DNA of 22,296 nucleotides from a virus, in IMG/VR virus record IMGVR_UViG_3300027974_000174, positions 1 to 22,296 of that record; one strand, written 5' to 3'. The notes beneath the pieces are model-generated. The model saw only the letters and a program-made list of their open reading frames with translations, was not told where the DNA came from and made no database searches. Positions 7,901 to 16,164 of the stretch are shown in pieces. The position numbers and the translations under genes were made by a program. How positions within the stretch are numbered: the stretch's first letter is position 1; each line of letters opens with the position of its first letter.

Positions 7901-10900
7901 GAAAAATATTAGGAAAATTAAAAACTCAAGAAATAACAATTGATCAGGCTAATTTAAGTCTTAAAAAATTAAGTTCTACATATGGATTAGCTGCTGACAG
8001 TCAAAACAGATTTAATCAAATTCTTCAAAGTAGATCATCTCAATATGCAGCAAGTGCAAAAAATGCTACAATTGCAATAGATAATACAAAAAAAGGATTT
8101 GAAAAATTGAGTAGCGCGGGTTTAGCCTTGTCTTTAGTTTTGCCTATAGCTCTTCAAACGATAAGTCAATTTAACGAAGGAAATAAAAAACTACAAGTTG
8201 GTATAGATGCATTTAGTACATTTTTAAGTCTTACTGCTGCTGGAGCAACTTTAGGGCCATATGGAGCTGCTGGTGGTGCAATTGCTGGAGGTGGATTAGG
8301 TATATTTCAATATTTTAAGGGATTAGAAGGTATTAATCTTGAAAAACTTAAAAATGATATACAAAATCTTCAAGATGAATTTAATAATACTTCAACATCT
8401 GTAAATCAAATTTTACCATTGATTGAAAAATACAAAGAAGTTCAAGCCTCTGCTCTACCAGATAATAGTAAACTTGAAGCTTTAACTAATATTCAAAATC
8501 AAATTACTGATAACTTAGGCAAAATTGGTCCAGATTTTAGAGATGCAATAATTAATGCTATAAAAAATCAAAATTATGATGAAGTTGGGTTTATTATAAA
8601 TAAAGCATTAACTCAAAAATCTGCTCAATTATCAAATTTAGCTTCACAAGCTGTATTTGAAAGTATAAAAAATAAAACAATAGAAGATAAAAATGCCGCG
8701 GGAGGTATTTCAAAAGCTTTAACTGGACTACAAACTCCATCAGGAAAAAATATAATACAAGAATTAGCAACTCAACCAGGCGGTAAGGAAAAAATCTCAG
8801 CAGTATCTGAACAATTAGGTGGTTTATATACATTAAGAGGAACTTTAAAAGAGAAACAAGCTAAACAACAAAGTTTACTTAATGATCTTGCTGATGGCGT
8901 TGGAACTCTTTTTGGTGGAGATTCAGGCCTTGAATCACAACAATCTAAAAAAATAAGAGAAGAAATTGCGCAAAATTCAGTTTTGTTAAAAACAAATTTA
9001 CAAAATATTTTAGATAGCGTAGAACCTTTATATCAAGCTACAGACGAAACAAGAGCAGAATTTGAAAGATTAAGTAAAATAGCTCAAAGCGTTACTTTAA
9101 GCGAAGAAGCCGCAGATAAAGTAATCAAAGATACAAAACAATACTTAGACAATATTCGTGATACGCAAGAAAAAGTTGCAGCTTTATTAAAAAGTGGAAT
9201 TTCGACTGTTGATCAGTATATTCTTGCTTTTAAAAATGGAACATTAAATGCAAAAGATGCTCAAGAATTTTATAAAAATACGTTTGCATTACAAAATGAT
9301 CCATTAAAAATGTTAGGAAAATCTCAAAATGATCTTAATATGTCTGTTGCAACTACTATATTAAATGAAGATAGTAGAAATAAAGTAATGAAAGAATTAA
9401 CAATAGAAGAAGACAAACTAAGACAAAAATTAGCAAAAAGACAAATAACAGAGGATGATTATGCTAAAGCTCTTGAAGGTTTAAAAGATAAAATAATATT
9501 ACAGCAAAGACGCGATAATAAATTATTTGCAGAAGATTTTAGAGGCGGAAGACAAACTGCTAGAGAATCAAGATTATTAAGTAAAGAAGGCCCAAAACTA
9601 GAAGATTTTGCTGGCGCATTTTTTGATGAATTTGATAATAGCGCTGCTGATTCTTATCGCCAAGCTCAACTGGGCGCTAAAGATACCGCAAATACAATCA
9701 AAAGTGAATTTAATAATGCCTTCTTATCTTTTGCTAATGGAACAGCTACTGCTAGTGATGCATTTACAAAAATGGCCCTTAATGTTAGTGATAAAATACA
9801 ACAATTAGCTCTTGAATTTAGTACTAATCAAATTTTTGGAGCTCTCTTTGGTACGACTAGTAATATAGTTGGTGGTAATAGTGGAGGTGGAGGAATTGCA
9901 GATTTCTTTGGTTCATTATTAAAATCAAAAGGTGGCATGATAAAGGGATATTCTACTGGTGGAAATGTAGTTGGTGGATCAGGAAATAAGGATGATGTTC
10001 CAGCTATGTTGAGCGGTGGAGAATATGTTATAAGAAAGAGCGCTGTTAATAAATATGGCTCAGAATATTTGCAAATGTTAAATGAAGGAAAAGTTGAAAA
10101 ACGCTTTTTGGGAGGAGCGATGGGTTTAGCTATGGCAGGACTTGCTCAAAGCAATCCTTCTATGTTTCAAAATATAGCTCCAGTATTTGGTGTAAATCTA
10201 GGCAACAGCAAAAGAAGTAATAAAAATGTTTCTACCAACACTTCTCCAACTTCTAGCGTAGGCATGAGCACAAGACAGGGGGACAGAAGAGATAATTATT
10301 TTAAATACGGTGGAAGAGTTCAAAAATTTTTTGATGGTGGTAAACTTCAGACTTTCTTTAACTCAGTAGCTGTACCTAAAGCCATGAAAATGGTTATGCC
10401 GTATGCTGTTGAGGCTTTAAATCAAAAGAAATCAATGAATACCTCTAATACAAATACCTCTGCTAGCGCTTCTCCAGCGGCCATGAGCAGAAGTATGTAC
10501 AACAGAGAAAGTGATTATTTTAAATATGGTGGAGGAGTTCAAAGATTTGCTAGTGGTGGAGAAGCTCAATTTTTAGGAGCAAATAGTTATAGATACAATG
10601 ATCCTCTTTACCCAACCGCTGGTGAAAATGTTATTGACCCAAGGCTAAGTTTACAAGCTATTATTGATCCAAATAATCCTCAAAATAAAATTAGACAAGA
10701 AAGAGAGCAGAGCCTTTATGATTATTTAAATTATGTTGAAGGAGTTAGATTAGAAAACGAAAGAGCATTACAAGAAAATATAGCTTTAAACAAAAAAATT
10801 CAAGATGAATATAATCAACAAAAAAGAGCAAGAAGTAGAGGGGCATATATGAGTTTTGGTCTTGGTGTTGCAGGAGCAGCAGCAAGTCAATTCTCTTCAA

Positions 10901-11508
10901 TGGGAGGATTTAAAAGTATATTTGGCGCTGGATCTCCCTTGGGCTCTCAAGAGGTAAGAAGAGCTACCGCTGTAAATGATGTAAATTTAAGATCTGCTTA
11001 TGGTAGTAGCGCTTACACGCCTACTCAACCTACTCCATACTCTGGAGGAAGATTAAAATTAGGTAAAGCTAGCGGGGGATATATTCAAGGTTTTGCAAAT
11101 GGTGGCTCAAGTGGCAAAGATGATATTCCAGCTCTTTTGATGGGTGGAGAATTTGTAATGAGAAAAGAAGCAGTTAATATGTATGGCAAAAAATTCTTTG
11201 ATGATCTTAATTCTGGAAGAGCTAAAAAATTTGCAGACGGTGGACAAGTTGGTAGTATTGATGGAGCAGGTTCTAGCAGCTATTCTCCAACAAACAATGT
11301 CAGCGTTGTTGTTAACTTAAATCAAGAAGCTGCTCCAAATCAAAATACAAATGAAAATGTAAGTAATGTTAATGATGAAAAAAGAGCAGAAGCTCAAAGA
11401 ACGAAAGATTTGGCAGAAAGAGTAAAAGCTCAAGTAATCAGAGTAATTACCGAACAGCAAAGACCTGGCGGCCTACTAAGTTCAGCAGTTTACAAAAAAC
11501 AAAACTAA
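4930..11508 (+). CDS. Tail tape measure protein with embedded modules
   Basis: 2192 residues; sets tail length and probably travels through the tube into the host envelope. The N-terminal part (about 50-330) resembles the TP901-type tape measure core (KSLTDINVILNVSAKTLDQF, ELSRQGLGLEETLKRT, ARGGAVIGNSLKTIFTRIQ). Hydrophobic segments lie near 417-445, 1063-1080 and 1090-1125. Residues 539-964 hold four GF(V/I)PNF peptides and an insert with nuclease-like residues. Around 1594-1640 a segment (NAFLSFANGTATASDAF...) resembles the C-terminal region of lambda gpH-type tape measures. The last 500 residues carry repeated Gly-rich modules (DDVPA..L.GGE and FKYGG). The start is supported by AAAGGA at 4917-4922. 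At about 0.15 nm per residue, an upper estimate of tail length is 300 nm or more, less the inserted domains. Confidence 0.93.
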   Translation: MARTSATISVGADTRQLERDIQSALSRDFKFKGFNEKAFTQPLGRISGAANEFQKSLDASNARVIAFGASAGLIYTVEKAFTSLVKSTIDVQKSLTDINVILNVSAKTLDQFGNSLFDIAKNTGQSFDVVAQAATELSRQGLGLEETLKRTQDALILTRLSGLDTVSAVEALTATINSFNKAGLDSTIIINKLANVDAAFAVSSGDLAEAIKRVGSSASDAGVDFDELLAIVTSVQQTTARGGAVIGNSLKTIFTRIQRTDTLDQLENLGIKVRDLQGNTLPAIQVLSNLSSTFNNLADSQKAQVAETVGGIFQINILKAALADLGKEYSVYDRALQTANNSTDQAIQRNEALNQTLSALINQTFQNLTRISSSIGEISLGPTFKNTLELLNKGLESLSTDSDTVGGKIGKGILEGIGTFISGPGVILITAVFGKLLLNLGKFASQSLQTLLAVNTQAEQRVQIQAKINEVLSQEPGLVAAIYNKQISVLELENRILDVIRLQTLERERAATISTAVAGNLVTRGVTSKGGSLKVKSAGFVPNFSAQEIYGALAGGYMPGNIRKMNIPGQGNVTYNSAETVKNFPGMTQPAIMPPQGSKAGKNYQKEFSNAHGFNPYANDGFIPNFVLGRADAVRLAAQNNQLKRIPGTKTFQYGLDSQGKPLTLSEAEKDNILKRSAAAKSTRKELDVSNIASILLPFIGSSRILPGPFSPKGKSAEFAIKNVPVYGMKKSAIEGDTADDKAKLGTSITNSILDNTSNFIDTLKPLGKSVTRGTLAGEFQRSGEKGAYGAVRGAIGSAFEVGIKTALKYTGEDQLKGFGDFDVRGGKNLKHLQTLFGFSTSLADFKGGLSEGNLQSFANKIYKEEGMLQINKKGSTVKSRKAFGGFVPNFTALDNAIGREIAAGTSSSRIRVGKDARLTSSANPLGLGVYNTKDEPKGLGQGIQRYGSKAKMAGAAAGFIPNFAGLSFNPGGLGALDPAVANREVGAQFGKILGKLKTQEITIDQANLSLKKLSSTYGLAADSQNRFNQILQSRSSQYAASAKNATIAIDNTKKGFEKLSSAGLALSLVLPIALQTISQFNEGNKKLQVGIDAFSTFLSLTAAGATLGPYGAAGGAIAGGGLGIFQYFKGLEGINLEKLKNDIQNLQDEFNNTSTSVNQILPLIEKYKEVQASALPDNSKLEALTNIQNQITDNLGKIGPDFRDAIINAIKNQNYDEVGFIINKALTQKSAQLSNLASQAVFESIKNKTIEDKNAAGGISKALTGLQTPSGKNIIQELATQPGGKEKISAVSEQLGGLYTLRGTLKEKQAKQQSLLNDLADGVGTLFGGDSGLESQQSKKIREEIAQNSVLLKTNLQNILDSVEPLYQATDETRAEFERLSKIAQSVTLSEEAADKVIKDTKQYLDNIRDTQEKVAALLKSGISTVDQYILAFKNGTLNAKDAQEFYKNTFALQNDPLKMLGKSQNDLNMSVATTILNEDSRNKVMKELTIEEDKLRQKLAKRQITEDDYAKALEGLKDKIILQQRRDNKLFAEDFRGGRQTARESRLLSKEGPKLEDFAGAFFDEFDNSAADSYRQAQLGAKDTANTIKSEFNNAFLSFANGTATASDAFTKMALNVSDKIQQLALEFSTNQIFGALFGTTSNIVGGNSGGGGIADFFGSLLKSKGGMIKGYSTGGNVVGGSGNKDDVPAMLSGGEYVIRKSAVNKYGSEYLQMLNEGKVEKRFLGGAMGLAMAGLAQSNPSMFQNIAPVFGVNLGNSKRSNKNVSTNTSPTSSVGMSTRQGDRRDNYFKYGGRVQKFFDGGKLQTFFNSVAVPKAMKMVMPYAVEALNQKKSMNTSNTNTSASASPAAMSRSMYNRESDYFKYGGGVQRFASGGEAQFLGANSYRYNDPLYPTAGENVIDPRLSLQAIIDPNNPQNKIRQEREQSLYDYLNYVEGVRLENERALQENIALNKKIQDEYNQQKRARSRGAYMSFGLGVAGAAASQFSSMGGFKSIFGAGSPLGSQEVRRATAVNDVNLRSAYGSSAYTPTQPTPYSGGRLKLGKASGGYIQGFANGGSSGKDDIPALLMGGEFVMRKEAVNMYGKKFFDDLNSGRAKKFADGGQVGSIDGAGSSSYSPTNNVSVVVNLNQEAAPNQNTNENVSNVNDEKRAEAQRTKDLAERVKAQVIRVITEQQRPGGLLSSAVYKKQN
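6544..7821 (+). repeat. Four GF(V/I)PNF peptide repeats within the tape measure gene
   Basis: The hexapeptide GF-V/I-PNF is encoded at 6544-6561, 6790-6807, 7585-7602 and 7804-7821 (residues 539, 621, 886 and 959). It is usually preceded by a small residue or Gly and followed by a small residue. The spacings are unequal because different modules lie between the copies, so this is a linker-like peptide repeat rather than a simple tandem DNA repeat. From memory, such PNF peptides recur in large phage virion proteins; I could not verify this. Confidence 0.85.
6997..7527 (+). other. Possible PD-(D/E)XK nuclease-like domain inside the tape measure
   Basis: Approximate residues 690-866, between the second and third GFxPNF peptides. 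The segment has the residue pattern of a PD-(D/E)XK active site: a helix with Glu801 (GSAFEVGI), then Asp821/Asp823 in a strand-like GDFDVRGG, then Asp845-Phe-Lys847 in LADFKGG, followed by a helix rich in Gln/Asn/Lys. Cleavage of nucleic acid is an inference. The D-to-DxK distance of about 22 residues is on the long side, and no structure could be modelled here. Confidence 0.45.
9988..10038 (+). repeat. Tape measure C-terminal module DDVPA..LSGGE, copy 1
   Basis: Encodes KDDVPAMLSGGEYVIRK (residues 1687-1703), preceded by a Gly-rich run and followed by SAVNKYG. It matches copy 2 at 11116-11166 in 11 of 17 residues by eye. The motif is common near the C-termini of tape measure proteins. Confidence 0.8.
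10291..10341 (+). repeat. Tape measure FKYGG module, copy 1
   Basis: Encodes DNYFKYGGRVQKFFDGG (residues 1788-1804), preceded by a Ser/Thr/Asn-rich linker ending in an Arg-rich patch. The DNA is clearly similar to 10510-10560, and the linker before each copy is also alike (NTS-P-S...), suggesting an internal duplication. Confidence 0.8.
10510..10560 (+). repeat. Tape measure FKYGG module, copy 2
   Basis: Encodes SDYFKYGGGVQRFASGG, ending at residue 1877. Aligns without gaps to copy 1, differing mainly at R/G, K/R and FD/AS. Confidence 0.8.
11116..11166 (+). repeat. Tape measure C-terminal module DDIPA..LMGGE, copy 2
   Basis: Encodes KDDIPALLMGGEFVMRK (residues 2063-2079) followed by EAVNMYG. 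Second copy of the module at 9988-10038. Confidence 0.8.
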
Positions 11509-11526
11509 TTTATAGTATTAATTTTG
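11500..11526. terminator. Weak AT-only inverted repeat across the convergent stops (possible bidirectional terminator)
   Basis: CAAAACTAAT (11500-11509) pairs with ATTAATTTTG (11517-11526) with one mismatch, around a 7-base loop. It overlaps the tape-measure stop and the stop of the opposing gene. An A run on one side and a T run on the other would serve both directions, but the stem has only one G-C pair, so termination efficiency is doubtful. Confidence 0.3.
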
Positions 11527-12934
11527 CAGAGAAATTAATTAAGTCTTTATCTGATATAATTTGTGATTTATTAACAGAAGAATTTTCATTTAAGAATTCA
11601 TTTAAATTTTGTAAGTCATATGAATATTTGAATAATAATGTGATATAATCCTTGTTATCAATATTTGTCTTATATTTTTCACTATATTTCAGATTATTAC
11701 TAGTTTCTATATAGAACTTCTCATTGTTATAAAAAGTGGTTATATATTCAATATAAATATTACAAGTATCGCCATTTTCTTCGATTTCAATGATTTTGGC
11801 TTGAAGTACCCCTTGGTTTTGAAGGTAATCTAGATCAATAGCCACATCTTCATAAGAAGCTAAGTCTTTACCATAAAAACCTAAATATCCTTTTTGTAGG
11901 TTATAAGTATTATCAAGCACATCATCTGTATTTAAATCATTAGATAAGCATATAGTTTTGTTATCTTGATTTTTATTTAAAAGCGGAAAATAACTATTAA
12001 ATACCATATCATTAATTGATAAATCTGAGGTTAAACTATTTGAAGTTAAACTTTGATTATTGAATAGATATAAATAGTTTTGATAAAAGACTACGGTTTC
12101 ATTATTTACAGATTGCTTGTATATTTTGCCAATATTAAACGTTTGATTAGGGAAGTATTCCTCATATAGATTATTAATATCTTCTTGAGATTCTCTTGAT
12201 TTTAAAAAGTTATACAATTCGGATTGAAGATAATTAAGAGGAATAACTTTAATGTTTAAATTTTCAGATATCTCAACAATGTCACTTTCAATAAAAGGTA
12301 TTGTTAGTAGTGCTGTTGAATCATTTACGTCAAGCCATTTTTCTTCAACTTTTTCAGTAAATAGATTTGTTAACTTTTTGTTTTTAACTAATTTATTAGA
12401 AACTTCACTCAATACAAGCAATGAATAGACTTCTTGCTGTTTAAAGTATTCTTTATTTATAAGTAATTTCACAGTAAGATAATCACTACTGCGGTAAATT
12501 TTATTAAATAAAACATTTTTGTCTAAATTTTCAATTTCAGCATATTCCGCTTCTTGTTCAAAATCGCCTTTGCCATCGTTATTGTAATCTACTTCAAATT
12601 TTATTTTTTTAAAATAACCTAATTTGTTATTCAATTTTTTGTATTTAGAATAATTGTTTTCAAAATTATATTTAAATATATTTTTTGCTTGATTTTTTAA
12701 AAGATCGACTTTAAATTTAGTTTTCATTGTCCATCTTTGATCTACCGAATTATCCCAACCATAATTAACAATTATTTCGTAATCTTTTAAATTTAAATAT
12801 TGATCTATTAGATAATCATTTTCGTTCTTTACTTTAATATTATAGGATGGAAATTCTTGATCTACTTCTAGAAAATCAGGTATATTTCTTAATGTTAACC
12901 ATTCTAGTGTTAAATTTAAATTTTTAACTTTCAT
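11510..12934 (-). CDS. Unidentified protein downstream of the J homologue (possible tip or fibre accessory)
   Basis: 474 residues, very rich in Asn, Lys, Leu and Tyr. It starts 2 bases after the J stop without a Shine-Dalgarno, so it is the last cistron of the M-L-K-I-J operon. The sequence alternates strand-prone and helical stretches, with no signal peptide or membrane segment. At residues 116-124 DYNNDGKGD fits the DxNxDGxxD calcium-binding loop of dockerin/EF-hand-like sites; a single copy may be fortuitous. The N-terminal part (LTLEWLTLRNIPDFLEVDQE, and NYGWDNSVDQRW) and the C-terminal part (KYSYDLQNLNEFL) match no family I recognise. In lambda the genes after J encode side fibres or outer membrane proteins, so a tip or fibre accessory is a guess from context. 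Confidence 0.75.
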   Translation of the reverse strand: MKVKNLNLTLEWLTLRNIPDFLEVDQEFPSYNIKVKNENDYLIDQYLNLKDYEIIVNYGWDNSVDQRWTMKTKFKVDLLKNQAKNIFKYNFENNYSKYKKLNNKLGYFKKIKFEVDYNNDGKGDFEQEAEYAEIENLDKNVLFNKIYRSSDYLTVKLLINKEYFKQQEVYSLLVLSEVSNKLVKNKKLTNLFTEKVEEKWLDVNDSTALLTIPFIESDIVEISENLNIKVIPLNYLQSELYNFLKSRESQEDINNLYEEYFPNQTFNIGKIYKQSVNNETVVFYQNYLYLFNNQSLTSNSLTSDLSINDMVFNSYFPLLNKNQDNKTICLSNDLNTDDVLDNTYNLQKGYLGFYGKDLASYEDVAIDLDYLQNQGVLQAKIIEIEENGDTCNIYIEYITTFYNNEKFYIETSNNLKYSEKYKTNIDNKDYITLLFKYSYDLQNLNEFLNENSSVNKSQIISDKDLINFSAKLIL

Positions 12935-12936
12935 AA

Positions 12937-15900
12937 TTAATATATATTGCGTCCACTTGCTATTACGCTAAACACAGAAGCTTGAGCAGTTAAGTTGTAT
13001 GCTCCAGTAGCGGGCGTACTTCTTTCTCCAAAAGAATTTTCAGCGAATATTCTGAAAAAATAATTACCTGCACCAGTTGGCGTTAAGAATGGAGGTATTG
13101 TGCCCAATAACCAATTTGTTGGACTCATTCCTGTTTTTAAATTGTTTGGAGATATTACATCGTTCAAATATACTTCTGGAGTTTGAGTGGTGCTAGTAAA
13201 ATTACTAAATGGTTTAACGTAAACATAATATAGACTATTTGCAGAATTATCTGCTGGAGGTTGTATATTATACATGATGCTATTAATTCCACCTTGATTA
13301 GTTGTATAAATTGTTCCATTACAAGGACTAGTTGCACAATAAGAATCAGAAGAATTTCTAAATATACCGCTCAAGAATAAAGTAGGAGCAACTGGTAAAG
13401 CTGGTCGAACAGGCACATTAACAAGTGTTGCTACATTATCTATATTTGCATATTTTTGATCATTATACTCAAGAGCATTAATATTAAATAGTGATGGTTC
13501 TTTTTCTGATATATTTAGAATTCTATATTTTTTAGGCTTATTCAGATATGATTCTAAATAGTATCCTGGATATAAAGTGTTAGTTGGATTATTTATTTGA
13601 GACCTAGTATTAATTCCTTGAGTTGCGTATCCAGAGGTATTTATATCTATACTCCATACTGTATTTTGTGGAAAACTGTAACCACTAACTGTCAAGCGAT
13701 TTGGAAAATTAATTCTTATATTATTAGAGTATATTCCAGAGCCACTTGTTAAATAGTTTTGTGGATTGTTTATTGTAATTGATTGTAATTGGCTTCTTCT
13801 TAAGAACGAACTATTTAATCCTGTAACTCCAGAAGATGTAATATCAGAAAAACCAGTAGCATAAAGATCACCGAGTTGTGTTCCAAAATTTAAATTGTAA
13901 GTTGGAGTTAATACATTAAATATAAATGAATTATTTGCGTTAGCACCAGTGATTGCATATGTATTAGTAAAATTATAAGGAGTATCTAATATAGCGTATC
14001 CAGTAGTTAATTCCATCGTTCTTCCAGCGTAGGATTGATTCTTTCTATATTGATCATATATAAGTATAACATCTCCAGGTTTTATATAATTACCTTCTAA
14101 ACCAACTTGAAAGTCAACTAATTCGGTTTCAGTATTTTGAGTTGTTAAAAGCCATTTTCCTACTCTTCTGGCTTGATTTTGACTTGTGCACCCGAAGGCG
14201 ACAATTTCTGTTTCTCGTATTCCATATTTTAATATAGAAGTTTTATCTTCGATATATTCTATGGCTGGCTTGTAGTTATCATTTTGATCATTATATCTTA
14301 CAGAAGCAACTGTTTTTCTTGATTTTTTAGAAGCATCAGAATAATTAAATGAACCCTCAATAACATTACTATTGTTAAATAAATAAATTGGTTCCTTTAA
14401 AGAGTCTTGAGATAATGTAATTTGTCCAGCGGAATAATAAACTATAGCTCTAAATACACTAGCCATATCATTTAAAACTTTATAGGCTTCTTCTTTATTT
14501 GCCATGTAAAGATTGCATCTAAATCTTGGTTCTAATCCTCCAACTCCATCCGATACAAATTGATCGCAATATTGAGCGATTTCATATAAAGTCCATTTAT
14601 CTGTTAAACCTGCATCAATGAATTTTCCTAATCCAAATCTATTGTTAGTTATTAAATCATAAAAACACCAAGCTGGATTATCTGTCCATGCTACTTTAAA
14701 TTTTCCATTCCAAGAGCCAGTATATGTTCTCAATATTGGATCATAATTTACTGGAATTTTAACTTTTAATAATCTAACTTCATATGTTCTAGTGGGAATA
14801 TTATTAAAGTATCTTGCATCAAATTTTGATAAAACCATAGCTGTGTCTGGGTAAACAAATCTATCGCTATAAACTTCTGTTATGCTATCTATAGATGTTG
14901 AATTTGATAAACCTCCGCCAGCGCCTTCTCTTGTCATTTTAACTATGTCCATTGCCCATCCAATTTGATTAGGAAAAAGATCATACCAAGGAGAATTTTC
15001 AGAATAAGGTTTTAAAGTAAATTCATAAGTTATCATTGTTGGGCTATTAGCTACTTTACCTTGAATTCCAATATCATCTCTAGAATAATAATCACTAATA
15101 AATGGAAAATATTTAGATGTATCTAAAAGCACTAATTCTCCATTTGATAAAATTCTATAAATTATAAATCTTAATGTTAAATTTTGTTTTTCTACATCTC
15201 CTGCGTTTGACCCAGTTAATATTTGTTCATATAAACTATTAATTTTTACATTTATTTTTAAAGCTGAAATATCTGTATTATATATATAATACGTTTTAGG
15301 AGTTAGTACTTGATTGTTTCCACTTATCAAGTAAAAACCATATAAAGTATCACCATAACTTTTTGTAACAGATGTTTGAATTGGATATTTATTTATATCT
15401 ACTTTTCGTGCCCCATAATCTCTTCTTTCTTCATATAGATTGATATATGGATTGTATATAGTATGATCGTTAGTTTTTTCTCCATAAGTAAATCTATAAT
15501 TTGCGTATTGGAAATTATAAAATCCTGCTAAATCTGTTACTGGTACATCATCCCAAAAGATAGATCTTGTTTCTGGATTACTATAAGTTTGTTCAAATGG
15601 TTGAAAAATTGCACTATTATAACCTATATCTCCAGTAGTTTTACCGCTTGCATTGTAAACATAAATACCAGAAATAAATCCTTCTATTGGTCCTTCAGAA
15701 ATTAGATCTAATATATTTACTTGAGAAATAGAGTTGAAAGCTCTGCCATTTTTAAATCTTTCAGTTATAAATGTTCCATTATCTTGTCGTTGAGTTCCGT
15801 CTTCTACATTAATATTCGTATGAACTCCATAAATAGTTCTTAAATTTGGAGCATTATAATAAATAGGCCGAAAAACTGGACCACCTAGCCAATCTTGAAT

Positions 15901-16161
15901 TGGTCCACCAGTTATTGTTGCCATAACTGTATACCTACCAAAATAACCACTTGGACCTCTTAATGCTTGTTGAGGAGCAAGAGGGTCAGTATTAAAAGGT
16001 ATTCTAGAGCCACTAAAACTTAAAGATAAATTTCCTCCAGCCCCACCACCATCATCTTGAGCTGTGCTTTCTGGAAAATTATATCCGCATGTACCAAGAC
16101 CATGATTTCCAGGAAATAAAAGATAACTCAAACCGTCTGCATATTTATTTGCATTTGCCAT
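12937..16161 (-). CDS. J: Tail tip attachment protein, lambda gpJ-like (host specificity)
   Basis: 1074 residues, close to lambda J (1132). Forms the tip that contacts the host receptor. LDLISEGPIEGF at 151-162 is the characteristic gpJ motif and is followed by FWDDVPVTD and FYNFQYANYRF. The central region (about 460-700) has the gpJ hub signature: GSWNGKFKVAWTDNPAW, YDLITNNRFGLGKF, PRFRCN, AIVYYSAGQITLSQDS, FNYSD, RRVGKWLL and KPGDVILIYD. The C-terminal part (about 925-1065) has fibronectin-III-like strands (PALPVAPTLFLSG, YYVYVKPFSN, NYFFRIFAENSFGERS). The first 130 residues are a Gly/Pro-rich extension not typical of lambda J. It starts 3 bases after the I stop without a clear ribosome-binding site. 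Confidence 0.93.
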   Translation of the reverse strand: MANANKYADGLSYLLFPGNHGLGTCGYNFPESTAQDDGGGAGGNLSLSFSGSRIPFNTDPLAPQQALRGPSGYFGRYTVMATITGGPIQDWLGGPVFRPIYYNAPNLRTIYGVHTNINVEDGTQRQDNGTFITERFKNGRAFNSISQVNILDLISEGPIEGFISGIYVYNASGKTTGDIGYNSAIFQPFEQTYSNPETRSIFWDDVPVTDLAGFYNFQYANYRFTYGEKTNDHTIYNPYINLYEERRDYGARKVDINKYPIQTSVTKSYGDTLYGFYLISGNNQVLTPKTYYIYNTDISALKINVKINSLYEQILTGSNAGDVEKQNLTLRFIIYRILSNGELVLLDTSKYFPFISDYYSRDDIGIQGKVANSPTMITYEFTLKPYSENSPWYDLFPNQIGWAMDIVKMTREGAGGGLSNSTSIDSITEVYSDRFVYPDTAMVLSKFDARYFNNIPTRTYEVRLLKVKIPVNYDPILRTYTGSWNGKFKVAWTDNPAWCFYDLITNNRFGLGKFIDAGLTDKWTLYEIAQYCDQFVSDGVGGLEPRFRCNLYMANKEEAYKVLNDMASVFRAIVYYSAGQITLSQDSLKEPIYLFNNSNVIEGSFNYSDASKKSRKTVASVRYNDQNDNYKPAIEYIEDKTSILKYGIRETEIVAFGCTSQNQARRVGKWLLTTQNTETELVDFQVGLEGNYIKPGDVILIYDQYRKNQSYAGRTMELTTGYAILDTPYNFTNTYAITGANANNSFIFNVLTPTYNLNFGTQLGDLYATGFSDITSSGVTGLNSSFLRRSQLQSITINNPQNYLTSGSGIYSNNIRINFPNRLTVSGYSFPQNTVWSIDINTSGYATQGINTRSQINNPTNTLYPGYYLESYLNKPKKYRILNISEKEPSLFNINALEYNDQKYANIDNVATLVNVPVRPALPVAPTLFLSGIFRNSSDSYCATSPCNGTIYTTNQGGINSIMYNIQPPADNSANSLYYVYVKPFSNFTSTTQTPEVYLNDVISPNNLKTGMSPTNWLLGTIPPFLTPTGAGNYFFRIFAENSFGERSTPATGAYNLTAQASVFSVIASGRNIY

Positions 16162-16164
16162 AAA

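Noticed and set aside
5346-9808. Shorter open frames inside the tape measure gene (for example 5346-5564 -, 7706-7912 +, 8594-8833 -, 9608-9808 +)
   Set aside because: Low-complexity Leu-rich or frame-shadow translations within a continuous 2192-codon gene, without ribosome-binding sites.
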